A stretch of DNA of 64,000 nucleotides from Aeromonas aquatica (GTDB taxonomy: Bacteria; Pseudomonadota; Gammaproteobacteria; Enterobacterales; Aeromonadaceae), in assembly GCF_000764655.1 (NCBI RefSeq), contig NZ_JRGL01000008.1, forward strand, positions 38,357 to 102,356, in the 5' to 3' direction. A model generated the notes under the pieces. The model was not told where the DNA came from. It made no database searches and was given only the letters and a program-made list of their open reading frames with translations. Of the stretch, positions 20,034 to 28,762 are shown in pieces (the first letter of the stretch is position 1; each line of letters opens with the position of its first letter). The translations under genes and the position numbers were made by a program.

Positions 20034-21365
20034 TCACACGTTCAGCAGCAGGAATTCCCGTTCCCAGCGGCTGATCACCCCGAAGTAGGTCTCGTATTCC
20101 TTGCGCTTGACCGCGACGAAGGCGCGGATGAAGCGCTCGCCTAGCATGTCCTTGATGGCCTCGCACTGCTCCAGATGACTGAGGGACTCCTCCAGAGAGC
20201 GGGGCAAGCTGTAGGGCAGATCATAGGCACTCGCCTTCATCTCCTGCAGCGGCTCCAGCTTCTCCAGCATGCCGAGGTAGCCGCAGGCCAGGGTCGCGGC
20301 CAGGGCCAGATAGGGGTTGGCATCGGCCCCGGCGAAGCGGTTCTCGACCCGGCGAGCACTCGCCTCGGAGAAGGGCACCCGCAGCCCGCAGGTGCGGTTC
20401 TCCACCCCCCACTGCACGTTGCGCGGGGCGCTCTCGCCGAAGGTGAGGCGGCGGTAGGAGTTGACGTTCGGTGCCAGCAGCGCGGTCACCGCCGGGGTGT
20501 ATTTCTGCAGCCCGGCGATGAAGTGCATGAATTGCTCGGTATTGCCGCCATTCTCCGTACCGAACAGGTTGCGACCGTTCGCATCCTCCAGGCTCTGGTG
20601 GATGTGCATGGCGGAGCCCGGCTCCTCGCTCATGGGTTTGGCCATGAAGGTGGCGTAGATGCCGTGCTTGTGCGCCGCTTCACGCATGGTGCGCTTGAAC
20701 AGGAACACCTGATCCGCCAGATCGATGGGGTCACCGTGCAGGAAGTTGATCTCCATCTGGGCGGCACCGGACTCGTGGATCAGGGTGTCCACCTCCAGCT
20801 CCTGCGCCTCGCAGTAGTCGTACATGTCCTCGAAGATGGGATCGAATTCGTTGACCGCATCGATGCTGAACGACTGGCGGGCGGTCTCCGGGCGGCCGTT
20901 GCGGCCGATCGGCGGCACCAGGGGATAGTCGGGGTCTTCGTTGCGCTTGACCAGATAGAACTCGAGCTCGGGGGCCACAACCGGCTTCCAGCCCTGTTTC
21001 TCGTAAAATGACAGGACCCGGCGCAGCACGGAGCGCGGCGCTATGTCGATGAGCTTGCCATTGATGTCGAAACAGTCGTGGATCACCTGAGCGGTCGGCT
21101 CCAGTGCCCAGGGGACGAAGCGAATGGTGTTGGGATCGGGATAGAGCTGCATGTCCCGCTCCAGCGGGTCAATCATGCTGTCGTCATCCGGATATTCGCC
21201 AGTCACCGTCTGGGTGAAGATGACTTCGGGTAGCCGCATGCCCCCTTCGCGCAGAAATTTATTGGCTGGAATGATCTTGCCTCGGGCATTGCCGGTGAAA
21301 TCCGGGAACAGGCACTCCACCTCAGTGATGCGATTGCTCTCCATCCAGCCCTTGATACTGTCCAT
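20034..21365 (-). CDS. puuA: Glutamine synthetase family enzyme, probable gamma-glutamylputrescine synthetase
   Basis: A 444-residue glutamine-synthetase-fold ligase. The N-terminal beta-Grasp part has FPDFTGNARGKIIP. The catalytic part has the metal-binding EINFLHGDP and MHIHQSLED, then NSYRRLTFGESAPRNVQWGVENRT for ATP and substrate. The polyamine transporter and spuC downstream point to gamma-glutamylation of putrescine rather than nitrogen assimilation. I prefer the start MDSIKGWM because a -10-like TATATT lies only ~40 bp upstream; an ATG at 21392 is possible. The exact polyamine is inferred. Confidence 0.8.
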   Translation of the reverse strand: MDSIKGWMESNRITEVECLFPDFTGNARGKIIPANKFLREGGMRLPEVIFTQTVTGEYPDDDSMIDPLERDMQLYPDPNTIRFVPWALEPTAQVIHDCFDINGKLIDIAPRSVLRRVLSFYEKQGWKPVVAPELEFYLVKRNEDPDYPLVPPIGRNGRPETARQSFSIDAVNEFDPIFEDMYDYCEAQELEVDTLIHESGAAQMEINFLHGDPIDLADQVFLFKRTMREAAHKHGIYATFMAKPMSEEPGSAMHIHQSLEDANGRNLFGTENGGNTEQFMHFIAGLQKYTPAVTALLAPNVNSYRRLTFGESAPRNVQWGVENRTCGLRVPFSEASARRVENRFAGADANPYLALAATLACGYLGMLEKLEPLQEMKASAYDLPYSLPRSLEESLSHLEQCEAIKDMLGERFIRAFVAVKRKEYETYFGVISRWEREFLLLNV

Positions 21366-21395
21366 GTTAAACCCCGACTCTACGGTTGTCATAGG

Positions 21396-21425
21396 CAAGG
21401 GTGTCTAATATAAGGAACACCCTTG
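21396..21425 (-). promoter_or_regulatory. Inverted repeat at the start of the polyamine operon
   Basis: Nine-base arms CAAGGGTGT and ACACCCTTG flank a 12-bp centre that contains, on the minus strand, a -10-like TATATT. The placement over the promoter and just before the first gene is that of a repressor operator. The regulator is unknown. Confidence 0.55.
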
Positions 21426-21840
21426 TTAAATAAATGTAATCAGCAACACCATAAAAGCCCGCGATAAGGGCCTTTGTCAAGCGGTGGTGTTTAAAAAACT
21501 ATAAACATTGGCCTATATAATGACCAGGCCGACACCAAATACTAAACACCTTGTATCCCTATCAAGCTACTGCAAACCCAAGTTGCAAAGCCGATGCCAA
21601 TCGCGGACAAATTCAGGGTGATACTCAGTCAGCCCCTGTCGGAACAGGGGTATTTCTTTGCAAGGGCGCACAATCCTTACCCGATGTGCTTTGCATCCGT
21701 GCTTTTTTTTGGTACAAGGCCCGCCCTGATTTGCACTCTCCTGCATGGATTTGGTGCAAATCGGGATACGAGGGCTTGGTCTGCAGGCAGACAGCCCCCA
21801 TAAATGGGAAAAATTGGGAAACTGACTGGTAGCTAACCGT
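21426..21840. other. 415-bp AT-richer intergenic region between divergent puuA-like and dksA-like genes
   Basis: No gene is visible. It holds a TATAAT at 21516-21521 (plus strand) without a good -35, a hairpin CCCCTG/CAGGGG near 21633-21650 followed by TATTTCTTT, a T8 run near 21703, and an inverted repeat GATTTGCAC..GTGCAAATC at 21728-21762. The dksA-like gene thus has a long structured leader, or a small RNA lies here. Confidence 0.45.
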
Positions 21841-22227
21841 ATGTGTGATTTCATGACTGAAGACCAACTGGCCTTTTACAAGGGGCAGATCGAGCGACAA
21901 ATCATCGAGCTCGAAGAACGTCTCAACTCCCAAGCCAGCCAGGCCATCGCCACCGATACCAACGAGATGGCTGATGAAATTGACCGTGCCAGCATCGAGG
22001 AAGCCCGCCGTCTGGAGCTGAACCGCATCGAGCACGACAAGTTGCATCTGCGCAAGCTGAGAGGGGCGTTGAAACGCATCAACGAAGGAGACTTTGGCTA
22101 CTGCGAATCCTGCGGTGACGAGATCTCCCTCAAGCGGCTGCAGGCACGCCCTGAGTCCCGCTTCTGTGTCGAGTGCCAGAGCACCAAGGAATTCAACGAC
22201 ACCCACGTGTTCCGCCGCGTCGCCTGA
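21841..22227 (+). CDS. DksA/TraR-family zinc finger transcription factor
   Basis: A 128-residue protein shorter than DksA proper (151). It has a predicted coiled coil (residues ~10-75) with DEIDRAS in the position of DksA's DxxDxA tip motif. A four-cysteine zinc finger follows (CESC, 17 residues, CVEC). DksA proteins enter the RNA polymerase secondary channel and act with ppGpp. It is probably a DksA paralogue. No good Shine-Dalgarno precedes either ATG 21841 or ATG 21853. It diverges from the polyamine operon. Confidence 0.85.
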   Translation: MCDFMTEDQLAFYKGQIERQIIELEERLNSQASQAIATDTNEMADEIDRASIEEARRLELNRIEHDKLHLRKLRGALKRINEGDFGYCESCGDEISLKRLQARPESRFCVECQSTKEFNDTHVFRRVA

Positions 22228-22426
22228 TCCTGCCGGGCACGGTTCCGATCGGTAGTGAGCCCGCCTCCAGCGGGTGACCATCCTCCGGCAGGTGAAGAGA
22301 GCCGTTACCCTGGATAGACAGGGATAGCTGGCGACACCTGCGCCTGGATCATGGCGTCGACATCAGATCGTGAACAAGTTCTGATAGACTCCGGGCAAGT
22401 CCCGGAATCTATCAGGAGAGCAGAGA

Positions 22427-23290
22427 GTGAAATGGCTCATCAGGCTGTGTTTGTGCCTGCCACTGCTGGCACAAGCACAGACTCTCACCGTCAAGGTCCC
22501 CAGCCGGCCTATCAATGACCTCGACAACGAATACCAGCTCAAGCTGCTGGAACTAGCGCTCGATCGCGCCGGGCAGCCGTTCAAGCTGGAGCGGGTCGAA
22601 CTCAACCTCAATCAATACAGCCTGCAGCAAGAGCTGCGTCGGGGTAAAACCATCAATGTGTTCTGGATGGGCACCTCCAGCACCCTCGAATCCTACCTCA
22701 TCCCTGTCCCCATCCCGCTGTTTCGCGGCCTGGAAGGGCTGAGGATTTCCTTCATCCACAGCGACGCCCAGGAGAAGTTCAACCAGGTCAACTCCCTGGC
22801 GGATCTCAAGAAACTGAAGGCGGCGCAGGGGGTCGGCTGGGCCGACAACAAGATCCTGGAGCATGCGGGCATCCCCACCTATGCCGGTCGCTACAGTAAC
22901 CTGTTTCGCCTCATCAACGACGGCGACAAGCTCGACTTCTTCCCGCGCAGCCTGGTGGAGATCTTCGCCGAGCGCGCCGAACTGGTGGCCCAGTATCCCA
23001 ACCTCGCCGTCGAGCAGCACCTGCTGCTGCGCTACCCCTTCGCCGAATTCTTCTTCGTCAGCCCCGAGTACCCCAAGCTGGCCAAGGCGCTCCAGCTCGG
23101 GCTAGAGCGGGCCTACGCCGACGGCAGCTTCATGAAGTTTTTCCACGAGAACCCCAAGATCCGTGAGGCCCTGGCCAGCGCGAACCTGGATCAGCGGGTC
23201 AGCATCCCGCTTGTCAATCCGGACATGACCCCCTTGCTCAGGAGCATTCCGGCCCAATATTGGGAATATCCACCCCGGCAAGGGCAGTAA
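22427..23290 (+). CDS. Periplasmic solute-binding family 3-like protein
   Basis: A 287-residue protein with a short signal peptide (LCLCLPLLAQAQ, cleavage after QAQ or AQA). It then has a two-lobed substrate-binding fold suggested by LADLKKLKAAQGVGWADNKILEHAG and YPFAEFFFVSPEYPKLAKAL. It starts at GTG, with AGGAGAG 6 nt upstream. No transporter genes adjoin it, so it may work as a stand-alone sensor or lone binding protein. The ligand is unknown. Confidence 0.7.
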   Translation: MKWLIRLCLCLPLLAQAQTLTVKVPSRPINDLDNEYQLKLLELALDRAGQPFKLERVELNLNQYSLQQELRRGKTINVFWMGTSSTLESYLIPVPIPLFRGLEGLRISFIHSDAQEKFNQVNSLADLKKLKAAQGVGWADNKILEHAGIPTYAGRYSNLFRLINDGDKLDFFPRSLVEIFAERAELVAQYPNLAVEQHLLLRYPFAEFFFVSPEYPKLAKALQLGLERAYADGSFMKFFHENPKIREALASANLDQRVSIPLVNPDMTPLLRSIPAQYWEYPPRQGQ

Positions 23291-23433
23291 AGCGCTGACG
23301 CAGGGAGACGATCTTCCGGCAGGGCAGTGACACAGCACGATCACAGCCTGGGGCCCCATGAGGTCACAACAGGTCTGGTGCCCGCCAGGGAGAGGCGGGC
23401 GATGAGTTTCACCCACAGCACCAGGGAGGTGCC

Positions 23434-23880
23434 ATGAAACGACTCGAACAATGGTTCAACGACTACGGCCAGAGCCACCGCCACCCGGTCAACATCGCCA
23501 TTCACAAGGTGGCGGTGCCCGGCATCTACCTGTGCGGGCTCGCCCTGCTCTGGTGCCTTCCCCAGGGGCCGCTGCCAGCGGGGCTCAACTGGGCGATGCT
23601 GGCGGCCGTGCCTGTGCTGCTGTTTTATCTGCGGCTGTCCCTTCCCCTGTTTCTGGGCATGGCAGCCTTCACCGGCCTCGGGCTGCTGGTCTGCGCCCTG
23701 TGGCAGGGGCCTCTGCTGCTAACCGCGCTGGCAGGCTTCGTGCTGCTCTGGATAGCCCAGTTTGTCGGCCACCAGATCGAGGGCAAGCGCCCCTCCTTCC
23801 TCGCCGACCTGCAATTTCTGCTGATCGGCCCCGCCTGGGTGCTGGCCAGCCTCTATCGTCGCTTGGGCCTCCCCTATTGA
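23434..23880 (+). CDS. Mpo1-like (DUF962/YGL010w) membrane protein
   Basis: A 148-residue protein with four hydrophobic segments. It has the family pattern of conserved histidines: YGQSHRHPVNIAIHKVAVP at the start and FVGHQIEGKRPSFL near the end. The yeast homologue Mpo1 is an iron-dependent dioxygenase in 2-hydroxy fatty acid alpha-oxidation; the bacterial role is not established. A strong GGAGGT precedes the start. creA follows after 17 bp, so the two may be cotranscribed. Confidence 0.85.
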   Translation: MKRLEQWFNDYGQSHRHPVNIAIHKVAVPGIYLCGLALLWCLPQGPLPAGLNWAMLAAVPVLLFYLRLSLPLFLGMAAFTGLGLLVCALWQGPLLLTALAGFVLLWIAQFVGHQIEGKRPSFLADLQFLLIGPAWVLASLYRRLGLPY

Positions 23881-23897
23881 GGCCAGGAGGAATCTTG

Positions 23898-24365
23898 ATG
23901 TCGTATCAACGCATGCTGCCACTGCTGCTGACCCCCCTGCTCGCCGGGCCAGCCCTCGCGGACAAGGCCGATCCCATCGGCGAGGTGAGCACCGCCTTCC
24001 AGCTGGTCGGCCCCAACCACAAGATCCTGGTGGAGGCGTTCGACGACCCCAGGATCGCCGGTGTCGCCTGCTATCTGGCGCGCCCCAAGACCGGGGGCGT
24101 CAAGGGCGGCCTCGGGCTGGCGGAGGATCCCTCCCACGCGTCTCTGTCCTGCCACCAGACGGGCCCCATCACCCTGCCCGCCAAGTTGAAGGCGGGGGAA
24201 GAGGTGTTCGATGTCAGCACCTCCCTGGTATTCAAGGAGCAGAAAGTGGTGCGTTTTTACGACGAAAAACGTAATGCCCTGGTTTATCTGACTTACAGCA
24301 CCAAGTTAGTGGATGGTTCTTATAAAAGCGCGGTGAGCGCCGTTCCCATCATGCCCTGGGGCTAA
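23898..24365 (+). CDS. creA: CreA family periplasmic protein
   Basis: A 155-residue protein with a signal peptide (LLLTPLLAGPALA-DK). It has the CreA blocks IGEVSTAFQLVGPNHKI, DPRIAGVACYLAR.KTGG and SLVFKEQKVVRFYDEKRN. E. coli CreA is 157 residues and of unknown function. The start at 23898 has AGGAGG 7 nt upstream. The same frame stays open far upstream, through the previous gene, but that part is a shadow. No creBC genes are present. Confidence 0.92.
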   Translation: MSYQRMLPLLLTPLLAGPALADKADPIGEVSTAFQLVGPNHKILVEAFDDPRIAGVACYLARPKTGGVKGGLGLAEDPSHASLSCHQTGPITLPAKLKAGEEVFDVSTSLVFKEQKVVRFYDEKRNALVYLTYSTKLVDGSYKSAVSAVPIMPWG

Positions 24366-24442
24366 TTCCCCACCATTTATCCCGTGATGAAGGGCGCGAG
24401 TTGTTGTAATTTAACCACATCGAAACCTGCGGAGAGCGCATC

Positions 24443-25432
24443 ATGAGAGTCGCCGTTTTCAGTACCAAGAGCTATGACAAGGAACACTTCAACCAGGCCA
24501 ACAGTCAGTACGGCTTCGAGCTGGAGTTCTTCGACGTGCGGCTGGAGGCCAAGACCGCCCGCCTCGCCCACCAGTTCCCCGTGGTCTGCCTGTTCGTCAA
24601 CGATGACGCCGACCGGGAGGTGTTGACCGAGCTGGCCGCCAACGGCACCAAGGTGATTGCCCTGCGCTGCGCCGGTTACAACAACGTGGATCTGGTCGCC
24701 GCCAAGGAGCTGGGACTGAAAGTGGTGCGGGTGCCAGCCTACTCACCGGAGGCGGTGGCCGAGCACGCGGTGGGCCTGATGATGACCCTCAACCGCCGCA
24801 TCCATAAGGCCTATCAGCGCACCCGCGACGCCAACTTCTCCCTCGAGGGGCTGGTCGGCTTCAACATGCACGGCCGTACCGCCGGCATCGTCGGCACCGG
24901 CAAGATCGGCATCGCCACCCTGCGTATCCTCAAGGGCTTCGGCATGCGCCTGCTGGTGAGCGATCCCTACCCGAGCCAAGCCGCGCTGGATCTCGGCGCC
25001 GAGTACGTGGACATCGACACCCTGCTGCGCCAGTCCGACGTCATCAGCCTGCACTGCCCGCTGTTCAAGGAGAACTACCACCTGCTGAACAAGGAGGCCT
25101 TCGCCAAGATGAAGGACGGGGTGATGATCATCAACACCAGCCGTGGCGGCCTGCTCGACTCCAACGCCGCCATCGAGGCCCTCAAGACGTCCCGCATCGG
25201 CGCCCTGGGGCTGGACGTCTACGAGGAGGAGGAGGATCTCTTCTTCGAGGACAAGTCAAACGAGGTGATCACGGATGACGTCTTCCGCCGTCTCTCCGCC
25301 TGCCACAACGTGCTGTTCACCGGTCACCAGGCCTTCCTGACCCGGGAGGCGCTGCACGCCATCGCCGATACCACCCTCAGCAACATCCAGGCCATCGAGC
25401 GTCAGGGCCGCAGCGACAACGAGGTGGAATAA
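24443..25432 (+). CDS. ldhA: D-lactate dehydrogenase (fermentative)
   Basis: A 329-residue NAD-dependent D-2-hydroxyacid dehydrogenase, the same length as E. coli LdhA. It reduces pyruvate to D-lactate in fermentation. The substrate arginine is in IALRCAGYNNVDL, the NAD-binding loop is GTGKIGIATL, and the catalytic histidine is in FTGHQAFLT. The start has GGAGAG. A GC-rich hairpin (25453-25478, GGCGCCGGG/CCCGGCGCC) follows without a T run. Confidence 0.95.
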   Translation: MRVAVFSTKSYDKEHFNQANSQYGFELEFFDVRLEAKTARLAHQFPVVCLFVNDDADREVLTELAANGTKVIALRCAGYNNVDLVAAKELGLKVVRVPAYSPEAVAEHAVGLMMTLNRRIHKAYQRTRDANFSLEGLVGFNMHGRTAGIVGTGKIGIATLRILKGFGMRLLVSDPYPSQAALDLGAEYVDIDTLLRQSDVISLHCPLFKENYHLLNKEAFAKMKDGVMIINTSRGGLLDSNAAIEALKTSRIGALGLDVYEEEEDLFFEDKSNEVITDDVFRRLSACHNVLFTGHQAFLTREALHAIADTTLSNIQAIERQGRSDNEVE

Positions 25433-25523
25433 GCTTTCCGCGCAATAAACCGGGCGCCGGGTTGTGAGACCCGGCGCCATCGGGTAGGCTACCAGCCCTT
25501 TTTTACTCAGGAGCCTGGCCGCC

Positions 25524-26885
25524 ATGTTTGTCGGATTTGATTACGGTACCTCCAACTGTGCCGTCGCCGTGATGGAACAAGGCAGCCCCAGGCTGCTGAG
25601 CCTGTGCGGTTCCCATTATCTGCCCTCCACCCTGCACGCTCCCCACAGAGAGGCCATCGCCGGCCTGCTGGCCGAAGGGCTGGCACCGGCCCAGCAGCAG
25701 GAATACCTCAAGCTGCGCGGCCCCGTGGTGCCCCGTGCCCAGGCGGTGCGTCGCCAGATGCGCGAAGAGGGCTTGATCGATGAGCTCAGCTTCGGGGCCG
25801 CCGCCCTCGAGCGTTACCTGGAAGAGCCGGACGACGGCTACTACATCAAGTCACCCAAGTCCTTCCTCGGTGCCTATGGCCTCAAGGCCCCCCAGATCGC
25901 CCTGTTTGAAGACATCGTCTGCGCCATGATGCTGCACGTGCGCCGCGAGGCGGAGCAACAGCTGGGCCAACCGGTGCGCGGCGCCGTCATCGGTCGCCCG
26001 GTCAACTTCCAGGGGCTGGCGGGGGAAGAGAGCAACCGTCAGGCCATCGCCATCCTGACCGAGGCGGCCCGTCTGGCGGGCTTCGAGCAGGTGGAATTCC
26101 TGTATGAACCGGTGGCGGCCGGCTTCGAGTTCGAGGCACGCCTCGACGAGGATGCGGTGGTGCTGGTGGTGGACATCGGCGGCGGCACCACCGACTGCTC
26201 CATGCTGCGCATGGGCCCGAGCCACAGAGATCGGCTGGATCGCAGCGGCGATCTGCTCGGCCACAGCGGTCAGCGCATCGGCGGCAACGACTTCGACATC
26301 CGGCTGACGGTGGAGGGCATGATGCCGCTGCTCGGCATGCACGAGACCCTCAAGACCGGCAAGCCGCTGCCCCACCCGCTGTTCTGGGATGCGGCCGCCA
26401 TCAACGATGTCAGCGCCCAGAGCCGCTTCTACAGCCTGGATACCGCCCGTCAGCTGCAGGACCTGCAGCTCGACAGCGGGCCCGGCAGCAAGCTCCCGCG
26501 CCTCGCCAGCCTGCGCGCCCACAAGCTGAGCCACCAGTTGGTGTGGCGGGCCGAGCAGGGCAAGATCGCCCTGTCCGATCACGAGCTCAATCGCCAGACC
26601 CTGAACGAGCTGGAGAAGGGGCTGGAGGCGGAGCTCAGCCGCGCGCAACTGGCCAGCGCCTCGGCGCCGCTGCTGGAGAAGATCGGCGAGCTGATGGACG
26701 AGGCGATCGATGCCGCCGGCGTGTCGCCGGACCGGGTCTTCGTCACAGGTGGCAGCGCCCGCTCCCCCCTCATCAAGGCCTTCATTCGCCAGAAGCTGCC
26801 CGCAGTGCCTCTGGAGGGAGGGGATGACTTCGGTTCGGTCGCCTCGGGCCTTGCCCGCTACGCCGAACGGCTGTTCGCCGGCTGA
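25524..26885 (+). CDS. yegD: Hsp70-family chaperone YegD
   Basis: A 453-residue actin-ATPase-fold protein related to DnaK but lacking its substrate-binding and lid domains, as in E. coli YegD (450). Phosphate 1 loop GFDYGTSNCAVAV, phosphate 2 loop VVDIGGGTTDCSML and adenosine motif VFVTGGSARSPLIK are present. Clients are unknown. The start has AGGAG 10 nt upstream. Its last ~26 codons are repeated 111 bp downstream with only synonymous changes. Confidence 0.94.
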   Translation: MFVGFDYGTSNCAVAVMEQGSPRLLSLCGSHYLPSTLHAPHREAIAGLLAEGLAPAQQQEYLKLRGPVVPRAQAVRRQMREEGLIDELSFGAAALERYLEEPDDGYYIKSPKSFLGAYGLKAPQIALFEDIVCAMMLHVRREAEQQLGQPVRGAVIGRPVNFQGLAGEESNRQAIAILTEAARLAGFEQVEFLYEPVAAGFEFEARLDEDAVVLVVDIGGGTTDCSMLRMGPSHRDRLDRSGDLLGHSGQRIGGNDFDIRLTVEGMMPLLGMHETLKTGKPLPHPLFWDAAAINDVSAQSRFYSLDTARQLQDLQLDSGPGSKLPRLASLRAHKLSHQLVWRAEQGKIALSDHELNRQTLNELEKGLEAELSRAQLASASAPLLEKIGELMDEAIDAAGVSPDRVFVTGGSARSPLIKAFIRQKLPAVPLEGGDDFGSVASGLARYAERLFAG

Positions 26886-26917
26886 TCCCCGACATGCCAA
26901 AGGCTACCCACCACATC

Positions 26918-26996
26918 CCCTCTGGAAGGAGGGGATGACTTCGGTTCTGTGGCCTCGGGTCTAGCCCGTTACGCCGAGCGGCTGTTCGCCGGCTGA
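26918..26996 (+). repeat. Copy of the yegD 3' end
   Basis: Bases 26919-26996 reproduce 26808-26885 (offset 111 bp). In the yegD frame the copy encodes the same LEGGDDFGSVASGLARYAER tail and stop. I count seven base differences, all at third codon positions and all synonymous. No start codon or ribosome site serves the copy. The 32 bp between gene stop and copy show no similarity to the gene. Confidence 0.93.
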
Positions 26997-27184
26997 GGTA
27001 GCGGCAGGGGTCCATGGGCGCCCCCTGCTGCCTGAAACGAGGCTCGCCCGGGGCGGGTGTTGCCATTTACCGACACCCCCCTTCCCCTGAGGGCGACAGA
27101 AGCGGTCGGGCCGGCCCACCCTCGCCCTGCCTCCCGGGCCATGGCACGGGTATGCTTGTCGCTCCCATCACCGGAGCCCCTTCC

Positions 27185-27604
27185 ATGCCCAGATTTCTGC
27201 TACTGCTGCTCGCCCTGCTCCTGCTCAGCGCCTGCAGCAGTGCTCCCCGCTTCGCCTCGCAAGATCTGCAGCACCACCACTGGGTGCTCGACAAGCTGGA
27301 TGGCCAGGCCGTCGCCAGCCCCCGTGACAACCCGCCCGACCTCGAGATAGGTGAACACTTCACCGTCAACGGCATCGCCGCTTGCAACCGCTACTTCGGC
27401 CAGGGCCACCTCGAAGATGGCAAGTTCTGGGTCACCAGCCTCGGCAGCACCGCCATGGCCTGCCCGCCGCAGCTCGATCAGATAGAGCAGGCCGTGCTCG
27501 CCACCCTGGCCGAGGGCGCCACCCTGAGCGGGACGACACAGACGCTGATCTTGCAGGGAAAACAGCACCGTTTGGAATACAGGCTGCGGGACTGGGTGTT
27601 CTAG
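27185..27604 (+). CDS. META-domain (HslJ-like) lipoprotein
   Basis: A 139-residue precursor with a lipoprotein signal ending in LLLSACSS (lipobox Cys at ~16). The META domain follows: HHHWVLDKLDGQAV, then IAACNRYFGQ..LEDGKFWV and STAMACPP. HslJ-type proteins are associated with heat and novobiocin tolerance in E. coli; function here is not shown. I chose ATG 27185, which gives a proper signal peptide; the upstream open frame is noise. Confidence 0.85.
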   Translation: MPRFLLLLLALLLLSACSSAPRFASQDLQHHHWVLDKLDGQAVASPRDNPPDLEIGEHFTVNGIAACNRYFGQGHLEDGKFWVTSLGSTAMACPPQLDQIEQAVLATLAEGATLSGTTQTLILQGKQHRLEYRLRDWVF

Positions 27605-27702
27605 GAGGCTCCAGGGCTCACGAAACCAGACGCCATACAGGAACAACTGGTCAGGCTGTGGCACAATATGAGGCACTGTTCGCAATGGAGGCTGCCTCAG
27701 CC

Positions 27703-28533
27703 ATGTCGATGGATCGCCTGTTTGACAAGATCAAACAACTGCCCACAATCCCCAAGCTGCTGCACGAGCTGATGCAGAGTTTTAATGACGAGAACGCCCG
27801 CATCGACGAGATCGCGGCCAAGATCGCCATGGATCAGGTCATCAGCGTCAAGGTGCTGCGGATGGCCAACTCGGCCGCCCTGCGCCGGGGCAACGAGGTC
27901 ACCTCCATCGAGCAGGCAGTGATCCGGCTCGGCTTCAACCGCTTGCGCTCCGTGGTGGTCGCCTCCGGCATCATCAGCAGCTTCAAGGCTCCCCCCAGCT
28001 TCGACAAGCACCGCTTCTGGACCCAGACCTTCCAGGTCGCCACCATAGCCCGCACCCTGGCCCAGCAGACCAAGGTGGTGGATGCGGAGACCGCCTTCAC
28101 CTGCGCCCTGATCCACAACATCGGCGAACTGCTCATCCAGAGCACCCTGCCGGAGGAGGCCGAGCTCATCAGCCTGGCCATCGAGAAGGGCAGCAGCAGA
28201 GTCGAGGCCCAGCGGGAGATGCTGGGGTTCGACTACGCCCAGCTCGGCGCCGAGCTGGCACGACGCTGGAACCTGTCGGAATCCTTCGTCGACGCCATCG
28301 CCCAGCAACTGGACCCGCTTTCCTATCAGCCGGTCAGCAAGGAGGCCGTGCTGATCCGGCTCGCCGTCTTCGTCTCCTTCGCCTGGCATGCCGGGGTGCC
28401 GGCCCAGGCCATCATAGCGCGCTTCCCCAAGCCACTGGCCGATGAGCTGGGGCTGGATCCTGCCACCCTGGCGGATCAGCTCGAGCAGCTGCACGAGCAG
28501 GGTAATGCCCTCGCCGATTTGCTGACCCAGTAG
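27703..28533 (+). CDS. HDOD-domain signalling protein
   Basis: A 276-residue protein built around one HDOD domain (residues ~8-205), an HD-like fold usually without phosphohydrolase activity. Typical blocks are LPTIPKLLHELMQS, VLRMANSAALRRG, SIEQAVIRLG and ALIHNIGELLI. HDOD proteins act in motility, chemotaxis and c-di-GMP-linked signalling; no effector domain is attached here. In-frame ATGs at 27685 and 27709 are alternatives. Its 3' end is followed by one near-perfect and one decayed copy. Confidence 0.85.
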   Translation: MSMDRLFDKIKQLPTIPKLLHELMQSFNDENARIDEIAAKIAMDQVISVKVLRMANSAALRRGNEVTSIEQAVIRLGFNRLRSVVVASGIISSFKAPPSFDKHRFWTQTFQVATIARTLAQQTKVVDAETAFTCALIHNIGELLIQSTLPEEAELISLAIEKGSSRVEAQREMLGFDYAQLGAELARRWNLSESFVDAIAQQLDPLSYQPVSKEAVLIRLAVFVSFAWHAGVPAQAIIARFPKPLADELGLDPATLADQLEQLHEQGNALADLLTQ

Positions 28534-28757
28534 ATGTACAACGGCCGATCAGCAGGAGCCGGATCCCCGTCTCATTCTGGCGGATCAACTCGAGCAGTTG
28601 CACGAGCAGGGTAATGCCCTGGCCGATTTGCTGACCCAGTAGATGTATAACGGCCGATCAGCAGGAGCCGGATCGCCGTCTCATTCTGGTCGGTCAATAC
28701 ACACAATCTCACGAACGGGGTAGTAATATGGCCCTCGCCGACCCTCTGACGCAGTGG
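28534..28757 (+). repeat. Two successive copies of the HDOD gene 3' end
   Basis: Unit 1 (to 28642, offset 109 bp) repeats the last 22 codons with three differences, all synonymous, and includes the same ~43-bp spacer. Unit 2 (28643-28757, ~115 bp further) is decayed; its reading LADPLTQ matches LADLLTQ, but the stop codon is lost and most other residues differ. The distal unit directly abuts the malZ start. Confidence 0.9.
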
Positions 28758-28762
28758 ACACC

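Noticed and set aside
22228..22260. Possible copy of the DksA-like gene end (FRSVV against FRRVA)
   Set aside because: Five residues, 33 bp apart, no supporting flank.
23358..23434. Possible 5' copy of the Mpo1-like gene (MRSQQVW before MKRLEQW)
   Set aside because: Only a few residues agree and no ribosome site or overlap supports it; chance is likely.
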